This document shows positions 47,801 through 57,079 of a DNA stretch of 64,000 bases, one piece after another (the stretch's first letter is position 1; every line of letters starts with the position of its first letter). Origin of the DNA: Eremothecium cymbalariae DBVPG#7215 (lineage: Eukaryota > Ascomycota > Saccharomycetes > Saccharomycetales > Saccharomycetaceae); NCBI RefSeq assembly GCF_000235365.1, contig NC_016452.1, positions 1,350,001 to 1,414,000 of the forward strand. Reading direction: 5' to 3'. The translations under genes were made by a program, and so were the position numbers. Under the pieces are notes generated by a model, which was given only the letters and a program-made list of their open reading frames with translations, searched no databases and was not told the origin of the DNA.

Positions 47801-50800
47801 GAAAGATTCTGCACCCAACAAAATTGCAACTGCAATGTCAAAACCAGTTCTTAATTGACCATCTGTTTGCACAACAACGTTACGTCTTAAGTCGTTCAAA
47901 ACTAGAGTTTGATGAGTTTCTGCTAAACCCAATTCCCATGGCAGACCAGCGTACTTAACCGAAGTCCACCTTGCAGCACCAGTACCACCATCATGTCCAG
48001 AGACCAAGATGTGATCAGCCTTTGCCTTAGCAACACCGGAGGCAACAATACCAACTCCAACTTCTGAAACCAATTTAACGGAAATACCAGCTCTGGGATT
48101 GGAACACTTCAAATCGTAGATCAGTTGCTTTAAATCTTCAATAGAATATATATCATGGTGCGGTGGAGGTGAAATCAAACCCACATATGGAGTGGAATGT
48201 CTGGTTTTAGCAATGTCCTGTGAAACCTTGTGCGCTGGCAATTCACCACCTTCACCAGGCTTGGCACCTTGAGCAATCTTAATTTGAATCTCATCGGCGT
48301 CCGATAAATAATGAGAAGTAACACCAAATCTGGCAGATGCTACCTGTTTGATTGCTGATCTCATGGTATCCCCATTAGAATGAACTATAGAACGTTCAGA
48401 ATCTTCACCACCCTCACCACAGTTTGACTTGGCTCCTAAGCGGTTCATGGCAATGGCTAAGGTAGAATGAGCTTCCATGGAAATAGAACCGTACGACATG
48501 GCTCCTGTAGCAAACCGTCTTGCTATCTCCGTCCATGGCTCAACCTGTTCCAAAGGAATAGGAGTAGAAGACTCATAATCCAATTCCAAAAGACCTCTTA
48601 GAGTACATCCTCTAATTGCCTCTGTCTCCTTTTTCACATATAAATCCCATGCTTCTTCATTTTTGTTTCTAACCGAGTCTTGCAGTGCAGCGATGGCAGT
48701 TGGGTCATTAACATGTTTAAAACCACCATCTCTCCAGTGATACTCCCCAGCTTCTGGAAGATTGACAGATTTTTTGGTGGTAAATCTAGATGGGAAACCA
48801 CGTTCATGCAAAGAAAATGCATCTTGAGCTAAATATTCAAAAGTGATACCCTTAATTCTAGAGGCTGTACCAGCAAAGCATAAGTCGATGACAGAGTTAT
48901 CTAAACCTAATGCTTCAAAAATCTGAGCTCCCTTATAAGATGCTAATGTAGAAATACCCATCTTAGACATAACCTTCAAGATACCACTATCAATAGCAGC
49001 TATGTAGTTATTGAGTAGCTTGCTATCGGCAATTTCCGCATTATCGTCGTTGACATTACGTACCAATCCTTCCTGGTTCATTCTAATTAGAGTTTCCATG
49101 GCTAGGTATGGGAAGATACCATCACATCCATAACCGAGTAAAACACAGAATTGGTGTACTTCACGAGCTTCTCCCGTTTCTAAGATCAAAGAAACTTGTG
49201 AACGCTGTTTGTTCCTGATGAGATGATGATGGATAGCACCAATAGCAATGAGAGATGAAATTGGGATTCTGTCTGGACCAATATTTCTGTCAGATATCAA
49301 CAGTATCTTCTTGCCTTGCTCAATAGCATCAGAAGCTTCCTGTGTAATACGCTCAATAGAGTCTGTATAGCCTAATAAACCTTGGTGCTTTTCAAAAGTA
49401 ATATCAATATTTGCACAAGACCATGATGGATGAACCTTTTCAATATGCTTTAGAGCCTCAAACTCATTCCACTTTAAAATGGGCGACTTTAATAATAAAC
49501 GATCACATTGAGATGGATGCATCTCCAACAGGTTACCCTGAGGGCCGACAAAACACTCCAGTGACATAACATTAGCTTCACGAATTGGATCAATAGGGGG
49601 GTTGGTAACTTGAGCAAATAGTTGTCTAAAATATTCATAAATGAGAACTGGATCCTCATTGAGGCATGCTAGTGGGGCATCATTACCCATAGACCCTAGG
49701 GCCTCTTTACCCCCCAAAGCCATAGGAACTAATAATAGTGAAACTTGTTCAAAAGTGTAACCCAATGCTAATAATCTTGGGTCTTGCTGCACTTTTAATG
49801 AAGAGTTGTTAGAAACAAGTTTTGATGGAATGTATTTCTCAGTCTTAACTAGTAAATCTTCAAGCTTAATAACTTTCGATAACCATGATTTAAAGTCTTG
49901 CTTCTTAGAGAAGGTTTGCTTTAAGGCTTTAGTGTCGACCATTTCACCCTTTTCTGTGTCCACCAGCAACATATCCCCTGGTTTCAACTTACCTTTAGAA
50001 ATAACTAATTCGTTTGCTACCGGGATAACACCTACCTCGGAACCACAAATAACACGATCATCAGATGTTATGTAGTATCTGCAAGGTCTTAAACCGTTAC
50101 GATCCAATGTAGCACCCGTATAACGACCATCCGTGAAGGTGAGCAGAGCAGGACCATCCCATGGCTCCATTAAACAAGCTGCCCAATCAAACCACGCCTT
50201 CAAGTTCGAATCCATGTCCTTATGATACGCCTCAGGAACCATCAAGCACATAGCTTCGGGTAAAGAAAGAACGCCGTTGATCACCAATAGCTCCAAGACA
50301 TTGTCTAATGCTGCTGAATCTGAACCACCCTCTTCTATAATAGGATACAACTTTTCCAGCTGATCTTGGAACACTTCGGACGCCATAACACCTTCCTTAG
50401 CACGCATCCAATTCTTGTTCCCCCTCAAAGTGTTGATTTCACCATTGTGTGCCAACCAACGTAAAGGCTGAGCTCGATCCCAAGATGGGAAAGTATTGGT
50501 TGAGAATCTAGAGTGCACTAGGGCCAAGTGAGACTTAAAATGCGCATTGGTCAAATCATGGTAATAACTATACACCTGAGTTGGGGTTAGCTGACCTTTG
50601 TACACAATCGTCCTGTTATTCAGAGAACAAACGTAGAACCAGTTTTGAATACCGATAGCAACAGATGCCTGCTTCCTCAAGATGTACAACTGTGTTCTAA
50701 ACTTAGTCTCATACTTCGCCTTAAACTCAGAAGATGGCACATCCTGTCCATAGGTCTCGCTCAGCACGACCATAGGCTGCAGGATAATAGGCTCCCGAGA

Positions 50801-51346
50801 AAGTGCAACAGATCCCAATATTGAAGAATCATGAGGAACTTCTCTCCAACCTAAAACCTTGAGCTCTAACGATTCTGCAAGCTGCTCAAACGTTCTTTTG
50901 GAGGCATCCAACGCTGCCGGTGCATCCTTCTTGAAAAAGATGTTGCCGACGGCATAGTGATGCTCCTCAGGCACATCCACACCTAACTCCAGTTTGAACT
51001 CTCTTTTCATGAACACATGTGGAATCCCAACCAAGATGCCCGCACCGTCACCATTACCGTCAGTGGAGACAGCGCCTCTGTGTGTCATGTTACATAGCAA
51101 GTACTTGGCATCTGAAACAATTTTATGCGAAGGATCTCCTTTGATGTTAGCAACAAATCCAACACCACAGGCATCCTTCTCATACTCAGGATCGTACAGG
51201 CCCTGCTTACCTGGGATAGCATTCGCCCAAGAAACATAACCTTCTTTCCCATGCTCATTTGATACCGACGCCACTTCCTCAGCTCTAAGAGGTGTCCCAC
51301 CTCCATAAGCCTCCTGCAGCGGGTCGTAAGGCTCAGACTGTATCAT
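44882..51346 (-). CDS. GLT1: NADH-dependent glutamate synthase (GOGAT)
   Basis: Single-chain fusion of the bacterial GltB and GltD subunits. It makes two glutamates from glutamine and 2-oxoglutarate. The protein has 2154 residues (2145 in S. cerevisiae). A propeptide of about 59 residues precedes the catalytic Cys60 of the class II amidotransferase domain (KDACGVGF). The FMN synthase domain holds GHDGGTGAARW and the 3Fe-4S motif CHLNACAVG (about residue 1200). The GXGXG beta-helix follows. The GltD-like part, from about 1650, has CMDCGVPFC and CPAPCQGAC 4Fe-4S clusters, an FAD site IIGSGPAGLSCA (about 1798) and an NADH site VIGGGDTGND (about 1938). The frame is intact over 6.4 kb. Confidence 0.99.
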   Translation of the reverse strand: MIQSEPYDPLQEAYGGGTPLRAEEVASVSNEHGKEGYVSWANAIPGKQGLYDPEYEKDACGVGFVANIKGDPSHKIVSDAKYLLCNMTHRGAVSTDGNGDGAGILVGIPHVFMKREFKLELGVDVPEEHHYAVGNIFFKKDAPAALDASKRTFEQLAESLELKVLGWREVPHDSSILGSVALSREPIILQPMVVLSETYGQDVPSSEFKAKYETKFRTQLYILRKQASVAIGIQNWFYVCSLNNRTIVYKGQLTPTQVYSYYHDLTNAHFKSHLALVHSRFSTNTFPSWDRAQPLRWLAHNGEINTLRGNKNWMRAKEGVMASEVFQDQLEKLYPIIEEGGSDSAALDNVLELLVINGVLSLPEAMCLMVPEAYHKDMDSNLKAWFDWAACLMEPWDGPALLTFTDGRYTGATLDRNGLRPCRYYITSDDRVICGSEVGVIPVANELVISKGKLKPGDMLLVDTEKGEMVDTKALKQTFSKKQDFKSWLSKVIKLEDLLVKTEKYIPSKLVSNNSSLKVQQDPRLLALGYTFEQVSLLLVPMALGGKEALGSMGNDAPLACLNEDPVLIYEYFRQLFAQVTNPPIDPIREANVMSLECFVGPQGNLLEMHPSQCDRLLLKSPILKWNEFEALKHIEKVHPSWSCANIDITFEKHQGLLGYTDSIERITQEASDAIEQGKKILLISDRNIGPDRIPISSLIAIGAIHHHLIRNKQRSQVSLILETGEAREVHQFCVLLGYGCDGIFPYLAMETLIRMNQEGLVRNVNDDNAEIADSKLLNNYIAAIDSGILKVMSKMGISTLASYKGAQIFEALGLDNSVIDLCFAGTASRIKGITFEYLAQDAFSLHERGFPSRFTTKKSVNLPEAGEYHWRDGGFKHVNDPTAIAALQDSVRNKNEEAWDLYVKKETEAIRGCTLRGLLELDYESSTPIPLEQVEPWTEIARRFATGAMSYGSISMEAHSTLAIAMNRLGAKSNCGEGGEDSERSIVHSNGDTMRSAIKQVASARFGVTSHYLSDADEIQIKIAQGAKPGEGGELPAHKVSQDIAKTRHSTPYVGLISPPPHHDIYSIEDLKQLIYDLKCSNPRAGISVKLVSEVGVGIVASGVAKAKADHILVSGHDGGTGAARWTSVKYAGLPWELGLAETHQTLVLNDLRRNVVVQTDGQLRTGFDIAVAILLGAESFTLATIPLIAMGCIMLRKCHLNACAVGIATQDPFLRSKFKGQPEHVINFFYYLIQDLRKIMAKLGFRTVDEMVGHSEKLRKREDVPTKALNIDLSPILTPAHIIRPGVPTSFTKKQDHKLHVRLDNKLIDEAEVTLDKGLPVTIDASIINTDRAFGSTLSYRVSKRFCEHGLPQDTIVVNINGSAGQSFGAFLASGITFVLSGDANDYVGKGLSGGRIIIKPPENSKFKSDENVIVGNTCFYGATSGHAFIAGSVGERFAVRNSGATILAERIKGNNAFEYMTGGRVVVLSQMESLNAFSGATGGIAYCLVSDYDDFVGKINLDTVELESLTDPVEIAFVKNLIQEHHNYTKSELAARILQHFNHYLQNFVKVIPTDYKKVLENQHAEKTKEKQRSTMEYMKKFSPKADISSDATNGELLAITKAKKQQVSARTISIKSTLSEPKVVDLEDAVQDNERLNKNLEKVEKMDRVYGFMKYKLRHEEYRNVKTRTKDWKELSSAITKKDAKFQTARCMDCGVPFCTSDTGCPISNIIPKFNELVFKNQWKLALDKLLETNNFPEFTGRVCPAPCQGACTLGISEDPVGIKSIERLIIDNGFKEGWIKPCPPEVRTGHSVAIIGSGPAGLSCADQLNRAGHSVTVFERADRCGGLLMYGIPNMKLDKSIVQRRVDLLEAEGIKFVTNTEVGKDIGIEELKSRFQAVVYAIGSTIPRDLRIPGRELKNIDFAMTLLKSNTEALLAKDLETVRGQIAGKKVIVIGGGDTGNDCLGTSVRHGAASVLNFELLPQPPKERGKDNPWPQWPRIMRIDYGHAEVKEHYGRDPREFCILSKEFVGNEAGEVKAIKTVRVEWKKSQSGVWQMVEVPGSEEVFEADIVLLSMGFVGPELIDDPSVQKSKRGTINTISDSSYCVDGGKLFAAGDCRRGQSLIVWAIQEGRKCATAIDNHLMGCTGLPGNGGIVKRDFKLLEELASAF

Positions 51347-53003
51347 TACTATACTTTTTTATCCAGCCTCACGTCTCTCCTGCGTATCGATAGGTTTTGC
51401 CCGTAGTTGCTTATACTTTCTCCGTAGCTGCTGCTCTAATATGTGCGGCCTCTATTATACGTCTGTGTATGTGTGCGCTGCTACACGTTATAATATCGAC
51501 GAGAAGCTCAGATGCAAGTATGAAGAGAAATAAGCTGTGGTGAACAAAGTAAACTATAAAAGAAAGGCTAAGATAATAAAATAACATCCAAGAGAAAAGA
51601 TAGAATAAAAAAATCCCATCCAAATATAGTCCAACTTTCTTTATTCCATGCTAAAAAAGAGAAAGCTACATCAGAGCCCTGGCCCTGGCAATTTATATTT
51701 AACAAAACCTGCCATCCCCTCTCCCTCCCTCCTCATCAATATCAAAAACTGAATAAAAAAAAAAATTCAATTTGATGCATACATGCATAAATGCGTTAGT
51801 ACCTGTACAGCTTTACTGACTCCCGTACCAATCAATGTATCATATTTCCTGAGAAAAAATTACATATACCATTTGCTCTTTTAAGAAAGGCGACGTCGAC
51901 ACGAATGCCCATTGGTTAGTTGCTCATCGAAATACAAATTGCTTACGTATAATGATAGTTAGCCTATTGACCAATCACTTCAAAGTTTCCCAGATGATTA
52001 CGTAGGAAAGATAACAGGATGCGCCGGGAGAATACTTCTCGAGAGCCAATAACAGCCTTCCAGGCGCCCTGTGGCGCCTGGAAGGCCGGTGACGCCGCCG
52101 CACAATGGATCATCGCGAATGCTCGAGCGCGAGCTCGAGGCATTATGTCCGGGTAATGATTTCAGCGTAGGCACTGAAAAAATGTGCAGGAGGAAGCGAA
52201 CGCTGGCATGATCCTGCAGGGACCTGAACAGGACCGGAGAGGTTTGTTCGATTGGAACAGTTAGAGGGGATCCAAGGCAGAGACCATCCCAGCTGTCGGA
52301 GCCGGGAGGGACGGAGCTCCAGAGAGGGAGAACGCGGTGGAAGCGCAGACGGATTTGGATTTGGGAGACGGATACAGGATTTTAACAGCGGACTCACGTG
52401 ATGTGGAATTATATATGGGGTAAGCTAAGGAGATCTACATAGGACGTATTTTAGGTGGAGATGGTTATAGCGGACCGGCGGGTTTACAGGCAAGGGGGGG
52501 GATGGATGCCGTGGGTTGTTTCGTTTACCGATTGATGGTGCAACAGGGTAAGTTTCGACTCTATCTATATATATGATAGTTGTATTACTATACTTTATGT
52601 ACTATATACATAACTGGTCTTGGCCGGTTGGGAAAATAACGGCATTTTTTTATAAAAATGGTATATCTGGGTTGGGGAGAATCCTCTCGCTCGGTCCCCT
52701 TGCTCCGGTATTGGTCTAGACAACGGGTATTGCCTCACAGGACAGTAAGGCCTTTAGAGGTTAATAATATCAGCAATACCGGAAGAAACCGGGAGGGGTA
52801 CCCGGGACGCAGCCTGGAGAGATGATGGAGATTCCTGTAATAATAGTGATCGTTAAGTATATATTGTATGAGTTTAAAATTTGGACTGAACTGGACTTCA
52901 TGAGACATTAAAAGGCTCTGTATGGATTTGAGGCCGATGATTTGGAGAGCGGAAAAAATAAGACGTAAAGCCATGCGTGGGCACATCTGCAGGCAGATGG
53001 GAG
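51347..53003. promoter_or_regulatory. Long GLT1 upstream / UPS1 3' region
   Basis: A 1.66 kb region between two minus-strand genes. It contains a TGACTC at 51817-51822, a 14 bp-arm GC-rich hairpin at 52055-52086, a CTCGAG/GAGCTC-rich patch at 52122-52139, a Reb1-type CGGGTAA at 52150-52156 and a CACGTG at 52395-52400. In S. cerevisiae UGA3 lies beside GLT1, but no Zn2Cys6-type frame is visible here. Short frames (52143-52397 and 52735-52986, both minus) show no domain. Confidence 0.6.
52055..52086. repeat. GC-rich perfect inverted repeat (14 bp arms, 4-base loop)
   Basis: Arms 52055-52068 and 52073-52086 are exact reverse complements around CTGT. The stem contains CAGGCGCC/GGCGCCTG, the same octamer pair as the hairpin at 1074-1106. 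Confidence 0.92.
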
Positions 53004-53531
53004 TTAAAGTAATAACTTCGTCCTTGTCTCTAATTTATCCATCACAAATGCCATGCCCAATCTGCTCTTTTTGATGTTCTCTGCGAACTTCCTGTGCGAC
53101 CATTCTTCGATCTTATGCTTGATGCCCATCCGGAACCCACTACTGAACTTTACCTTGCTGTCTACCAAAGTTGTGTCGTCTCTCTTGATGTAATGGTAGT
53201 GTGTGTATTCCTCAACCTTAATGACTCTCGTGTGGTCTAAATTTCTCGTGTACGTGAGAAGTTGGCCCCTTTGAGCATCTACAACACTCATCTCGATGAT
53301 CCAAGACTCAGTGATCCTCCCCAAAAAGGGTTTTATCCACGCAGGCAGTTTTCCCGTCTTCTTGATCAATCTAGTAGTGTGCAACTTCCCAAGATCGTCG
53401 ATCTTCCTCGAGATTGTATCGATTGAAATTACGTGCGAAGCATAGGGATTAGGATATCGGTTGAAAAACGCAAGAGACACAGTCTGAAAGTCCCTATCGA
53501 AAATATGTGTATTCCTGTGCCATAGAACCAT
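53004..53531 (-). CDS. UPS1: Ups1, mitochondrial phosphatidic acid transfer protein
   Basis: PRELI/MSF1-family protein that with Mdm35 carries phosphatidic acid across the mitochondrial intermembrane space for cardiolipin synthesis. From ATG 53531 it has 175 residues, the same as S. cerevisiae. The PRELI domain fills the protein: HIFDRDFQTVSLAFFNRYPNPY at the N-terminus, RNLDHTRVIKVEEYTHY in the middle and SRLGMAFVMDKLE near the end. An upstream open extension of 16 codons, hydrophobic and starting without ATG, was discounted. Ortholog of YLR193C. Confidence 0.96.
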   Translation of the reverse strand: MVLWHRNTHIFDRDFQTVSLAFFNRYPNPYASHVISIDTISRKIDDLGKLHTTRLIKKTGKLPAWIKPFLGRITESWIIEMSVVDAQRGQLLTYTRNLDHTRVIKVEEYTHYHYIKRDDTTLVDSKVKFSSGFRMGIKHKIEEWSHRKFAENIKKSRLGMAFVMDKLETRTKLLL

Positions 53532-53962
53532 ATTCCCTGGTATATAAAGAAGTATAATAAATAATAAAAAAGCCCCCAAACAAAAGAACTTTCGGCAGTT
53601 TTCTTACAACTTCTCTTTTATATTATAGTAACTGATTATAAGTATAAAAAATATCGGAGAAACCCCAGATGCTTCTTCTAATAAAACTCAAACGAGCACG
53701 AAACCTAAACCGACACTGAGACTTCAACAACACTAGAAGCTTCGCCTCTTCTATTCAAACCCTTACTATTCCGCTAGACTCTATGTGCGTTTTTGGTCCT
53801 TTTATAAATTCAGCGTCCGTTTTTTTCAAAAAGTTCGAACTTCTACATCCAAATAAAATGTTATGATTTTATATAACGAAAAATCTGGAGAAGTGGCATC
53901 TCCGATCTAAGAACATTAATATTTACCTTAAACTGCAGTTAAATCCAATCATGGTGGCATGT
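53532..53962. other. UPS1 upstream / NCW2 3' region
   Basis: About 430 AT-rich bases between two minus-strand genes. No gene or strong motif. Confidence 0.5.
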
Positions 53963-55057
53963 TTATAGGACAAAGGCTGCAGCGGCAACTGCCGCTAGTG
54001 CAGTCCAGCCGGTGACTGGAATACTAGCTGGTTCGCGAATGTCGAAAATACCGAAACCTAGTCTTGCAGCGGCGCCTCTGACACTGGAGGTAGCTGTGGA
54101 GCTTCCAGCTGAATTGGCAGAGGCAGCTCCAGCTCCAGCTCCAGAACCGCTTGATTCAGAACCTGATGTAAGGGTAGATGCAGAGCTAGAGCGAGCACCG
54201 GAGGCACCAGAACTGGAGGTCTGGTTGAAGCCCCCTGTGGCGGCGCTGGTGGAGTTACGAGAAGCTGTCGCGATTGAAGAGGAGTTGGTAACGACCGCTG
54301 TCATTAAACCTAGGGCGCTGGAGCCAGCGGCGGAACCAGAAGAAGCGAAGGCAGAAACAGCAGCGGAACTGGAGCCAGCAGCACCGGATGCAGCAACAGT
54401 CTCAGCTTCGGTAGCAGCGAGTGATGAAACAGCAGTCTGAGCTTCAGTAGCGCCGACAGATGCAGCGGCGACAGATGCAGCAGCAGTTTGAGCTTCGGTA
54501 GCGGAAGAATCGCCAGCTACAACGGGAACTGGGACGGCAGCTGGAGCGGCAGCCGGCTCGGTAGCAGCTGGAGCGGCAGCTGGTTCGCTAGCAGCTGGAG
54601 CGGCCGCTGGTTCGCTAGCAGCTGGAGCGGCCGCTGGTTCGCTAGCAGCTGGAGCGGCCGCTGGTTCGCTAGCAGCTGGAGCGGCCGCTGGTTCGCTAGC
54701 AGCTGGAGCGGCCGCTGGTTCGCTAGCAGCTGGAGCGGCAGCTGGTTCGGTAGCAGCTGGCTCGACAGCGCCCGGAGCGACTGGCACAGCGCCAGCTGGT
54801 ACATCGCTTGCTCCGGGGAAGATTACACCGCCATCTGATTCAACATAGGCAGACTTAGTAGCCGGTATCCACCATAGATATTCAGTGGTTAGACTTCCGT
54901 TCTCGTCGGTGACTGTTCTAGTTAAACTTGGTTCAATCTTCCAGACAGACGAGACCGTCGCAAGATCGCTATATTCAAGCTTAATTTGTTCACGACCCTT
55001 GACTAACGCATTGGTTGAAGCAGCGTATGCAGAGAGCAAAATGTAGGCTGATCTCAT
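53963..55057 (-). CDS. NCW2: Ncw2-like GPI-anchored cell wall protein with tandem repeats
   Basis: Structural GPI protein of the cell wall; S. cerevisiae Ncw2 is linked to glucan maintenance. From ATG 55057 it has 364 residues (254 in S. cerevisiae). The N-terminal signal peptide MRSAYILLSAYAASTNA ends before the conserved domain with EYSDLATVSSVWKIEPS and TTEYLWWIPATKSA. Eight nine-residue repeats of the type (S/T)EPAAAPAA follow, then a long Ser/Ala/Gly/Thr-rich wall region. The C-terminal hydrophobic tail GWTALAAVAAAAFVL is typical of a GPI signal. An upstream in-frame extension lacks an ATG next to the signal peptide and is rejected. Ortholog of YLR194C by position and the WWIPATKSA-type motif. 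Confidence 0.88.
   Translation of the reverse strand: MRSAYILLSAYAASTNALVKGREQIKLEYSDLATVSSVWKIEPSLTRTVTDENGSLTTEYLWWIPATKSAYVESDGGVIFPGASDVPAGAVPVAPGAVEPAATEPAAAPAASEPAAAPAASEPAAAPAASEPAAAPAASEPAAAPAASEPAAAPAASEPAAAPAATEPAAAPAAVPVPVVAGDSSATEAQTAAASVAAASVGATEAQTAVSSLAATEAETVAASGAAGSSSAAVSAFASSGSAAGSSALGLMTAVVTNSSSIATASRNSTSAATGGFNQTSSSGASGARSSSASTLTSGSESSGSGAGAGAASANSAGSSTATSSVRGAAARLGFGIFDIREPASIPVTGWTALAAVAAAAFVL
54540..54755 (-). repeat. 27 bp tandem repeat in NCW2 (eight units)
   Basis: Eight 27-base units encode (S/T)EPAAAPAA. Five consecutive central units (about 54590-54724) are identical at the nucleotide level, and each contains a GCGGCCGC octamer. The outer units differ by a few bases, so the array grew recently from the middle. 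Confidence 0.9.
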
Positions 55058-55720
55058 TTTGTGTTTTATAAAGATGTTGCTCGGCAATTTAATTAGACTC
55101 ACGTGGGTGAATAAATGGCAGTCCCTCAAGTATTCCAGCAAGCAGAACTTTACTAAACTAGATATATAGTAGGGGAAACAGCTACTTCACAACTCTTTAT
55201 ATATTTAGCACCCTTGTTCTTTTCATCAACAGAAAACTTGTCCTGCTTGATGCGTAGAATCTCGCTAACTGCGATAGCGAATCCACTTTACTGAGAACGG
55301 AATCTAGTCCCTAAAAACAGTGCTTTTTAATCTCCTTTTTTGAAGTCATGATGGCTAGATTTCTCTCTGCCTAGTACTCTTGTGCCTTAATACGCCATTT
55401 GTTAAAGCAACTTCGAGGCGGAGACATTATATTGTCTGATACTTGATTATATAATATGGACGCAAGTTTCTTACGGTGAAATAAAGTCTCGAACAATTTC
55501 AAAAAAGGAACACATGTCAGGCTTGAATGCTTCATTTAGAGTTGAACTTTCGAATTCAGCCAAAAGCAGACATAATACAATGCTGTGGCTGCATTCGATA
55601 GTAGCTACTATTTGTCTTTTCATTGAAAATATGTAAATTTCTAAATATATGTATTTGTGGAGTATCGCGGCAAATTGTAGACATAACATATCAAATCATT
55701 TACGGAAACAGAGGATGTCA
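55058..55720. other. NCW2 upstream / NMT1 3' region
   Basis: About 660 AT-rich bases between two minus-strand genes. No gene or strong repeat recognised. Confidence 0.5.
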
Positions 55721-57079
55721 TCATAACATGACGACACCCACATTGCTACGATTCGTGACATCTAACTTTTTATCGTCAGTGAGTCCGCCAGTAATTTGTT
55801 TGGCTTTGTAGTTAAACAGGTAAAAATTCAAAAATCCGTCACCGGGACCAAATTTTAGATCTGTCAAAAACAAGGTGTTGTCTTGAGAGGTTAAGGCGTT
55901 GAACACATCCATTTTCAAGTTGCGAGCCAAGATACAAACATCATTTACCAATTGATTCAACCTCTTCCGCAACAGGCTAGTTCCTTCGAGATTAAATCTA
56001 TCCTCATAGGTGAAATCTGCATCGGATGCGTAGTAGAATAGGTAACCGATTCCCAAATGTTTGTGCAGCGGGTTATTCAAGATGCTAAATGGTAAAGAAT
56101 AGAAAGATACGAAATCTGTGATTTCGCCCACTTCATTTTCAACAACGTAACTATAAATAACACCAGGAGACTCGGCATTGCCGATGAACCAATGCTTGAA
56201 TTCTTCTTTGTCAAAAGATTGAACCAGATCAAACCGTGATTGATACTTATTGAACAATTCATGAGCTGAATCGAGATCATCGACAGTCATTGGTCTGAGA
56301 CCAGGGATCAAGGTTTTCTTTGGTAGGGTATACTTCGCTAGCATTTCTGATTTAGTGGCATTGGAAGGCAATGCAGTAAAGCCCACGTCAAATAATTTTG
56401 ACCAGTTTAATGGCCTATGGGTATACCGGCAAGTCGAAACTGGAGATGGCAACATAATACCTGCGGAGTACAAAGCTTGCCAGATATCGCGTTTATTCAC
56501 CCGTCTGGTGATTTCTTTAATCAATATAGGTGCTAAACGTTTCGATCTCAACTTTTTGTGAACACAAAGGAAGTTAATTTCAACACTAGGAACCCTTTTC
56601 TTTCTTATTTCAAGAGTGGTTGGAATAGCGCTGATAAAAGCGACCAATCTGCCTGATTGACGAACACGAACGCCTACATGCCAATCCATTTGCCATCCAG
56701 GTGGCTTCAGAGCCCAATTAAAGAATTCTCGAGTGTAATTGAATCTAAAAGTAGAATCTTTATCCTCAATGTAATTTTCGTTCAATAAAACGAATACATC
56801 TTCAAGATCTTGAGAATTAGTTATATCCAATGTACACCATTCAAAGTCATCAAGCAGTGGATAGGGATCATTCCTTACATCGTCGGGTTTCATTCCCAAC
56901 TTGATTGGCCCTTCTTCTTCAATTGACTCCCCAAATTTTGTCACCGGCTGTGTCTTCCAGAACTTGTATTCTTCAAAAGTCTTCCGCTGTTGCTGAGTCA
57001 ATTTCGTTGTATCACCATCATTGAGAGATAGTAGTTCTAACAACTCTTGTAGCTTCTTGGACTTATCTTCTTCTGCCAT
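55721..57079 (-). CDS. NMT1: N-myristoyl transferase
   Basis: Essential enzyme adding myristate to N-terminal glycine. Likely substrates include the PTC2 product in this window, which starts with Gly-Gln. The protein has 452 residues (455 in S. cerevisiae). The myristoyl-CoA site is seen in EINFLCVHKKLRSKRLAPILIKEITRRVN (about residues 168-196). The peptide site appears in CRYTHRPLNWSKL. The conserved C-terminal block NALTSQDNTLFLTDLKFGPGDGFLNFY ends with NVGVVML, whose terminal carboxylate is the catalytic base. Ortholog of YLR195C. Confidence 0.98.
   Translation of the reverse strand: MAEEDKSKKLQELLELLSLNDGDTTKLTQQQRKTFEEYKFWKTQPVTKFGESIEEEGPIKLGMKPDDVRNDPYPLLDDFEWCTLDITNSQDLEDVFVLLNENYIEDKDSTFRFNYTREFFNWALKPPGWQMDWHVGVRVRQSGRLVAFISAIPTTLEIRKKRVPSVEINFLCVHKKLRSKRLAPILIKEITRRVNKRDIWQALYSAGIMLPSPVSTCRYTHRPLNWSKLFDVGFTALPSNATKSEMLAKYTLPKKTLIPGLRPMTVDDLDSAHELFNKYQSRFDLVQSFDKEEFKHWFIGNAESPGVIYSYVVENEVGEITDFVSFYSLPFSILNNPLHKHLGIGYLFYYASDADFTYEDRFNLEGTSLLRKRLNQLVNDVCILARNLKMDVFNALTSQDNTLFLTDLKFGPGDGFLNFYLFNYKAKQITGGLTDDKKLDVTNRSNVGVVML

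Noticed and set aside
52540..52560. GTAAGT in a CAGGGTAAGTTT context as a possible splice donor
   Set aside because: No plus-strand gene or acceptor follows; both flanking genes are on the minus strand.
53532..53579. Hydrophobic 16-residue extension of UPS1
   Set aside because: No ATG at its start, and the ATG at 53531 gives exactly the family length and N-terminus.
54488..54838. Plus-strand open frame with Trp/Ser/Gly repeats opposite NCW2
   Set aside because: It is the antisense shadow of the 27 bp repeat; a repeat length divisible by three keeps all frames open. NCW2 has a signal peptide, GPI tail and synteny.
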